A stretch of 64,000 nucleotides of DNA, from assembly GCA_021613335.1 (NCBI GenBank), contig JAJTWR010000308.1, positions 1,818,001 through 1,882,000 of the forward strand. Reading direction: 5' to 3'. Under the pieces are notes generated by a model, which saw only the letters and a program-made list of their open reading frames with translations, did no database searches and was not told the origin of the DNA. This stretch comes from Whitmania pigra (lineage: Eukaryota; Annelida; Clitellata; Hirudinida; Haemopidae). This document shows positions 63,928 to 64,000 of the stretch, in pieces (the first letter of the stretch is position 1; each line of letters opens with the position of its first letter). Both the position numbers and the translations under genes were made by a program.

Positions 63928-64000
63928 CTACGGAAACATCACATCGAAATGCATTAAAAATCACACACATGCGCACAAGGCTACTCAGGCCGTTGTAATA

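Overview
This is AT-rich animal nuclear DNA. Genes are split by short GT-AG introns (many 60-100 bp, some over 1 kb) and are packed at about one per 5-6 kb. Every host gene I recognise is metazoan in type: heparan N-sulfatase, CBP/p300, a tetraspanin, ZMYND11/BS69, an LRR-Ig receptor, ANAPC2, a mitoribosomal protein, AASDH and filamin. Together with tRNA-derived SINEs and gypsy, non-LTR and hAT-like relics this points to an invertebrate; I cannot fix the phylum.

Layout. 1-1505: 3' part of a Ty3/gypsy element (+) with a frameshifted integrase and its 3' LTR. 1644-4543: SGSH (+), eight exons. 5249-14488: a large multi-exon gene (-) for a polytopic membrane protein that I do not recognise. 16596-25872: a complete CBP/p300 histone acetyltransferase gene (-). 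26902-28947: tetraspanin (-). 30955-36646: ZMYND11 (-). 38413-41156: an LRR-Ig single-pass receptor (-), head to head with the intronless ANAPC2 gene (42064-44358, +). 45152-46854: MRPS30/mL65-like gene (+), convergent with AASDH (46995-51542, -). 52339-56568: a near-complete gypsy element (-) with almost identical LTRs but a frame-broken gag/protease, abutting the 3' end of a non-LTR retrotransposon (56569-57021, +) and a hAT-like transposase relic (57602-58215, +). 59624 to the window edge: the 3' half of a filamin gene (-).

The exon coordinates were joined by hand from splice signals and codon phase. For SGSH, CBP, tetraspanin, ZMYND11, LRR-Ig, MRPS30 and AASDH the exon lengths sum to a multiple of three, which supports the models. 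The genes do not form one pathway. CBP (acetylation writer) and ZMYND11 (H3K36me3 reader and co-repressor) are both chromatin regulators, but nothing in the sequence shows they are co-regulated.

The most notable observations are: an unrecognised membrane protein whose frame continues past an in-frame TAG; 22-residue tandem repeats in the receptor's cytoplasmic tail; two probable GC-AG introns; repeats abutting or duplicating splice acceptors; a young gypsy element with intact RT but broken gag/protease; and a small SINE family.
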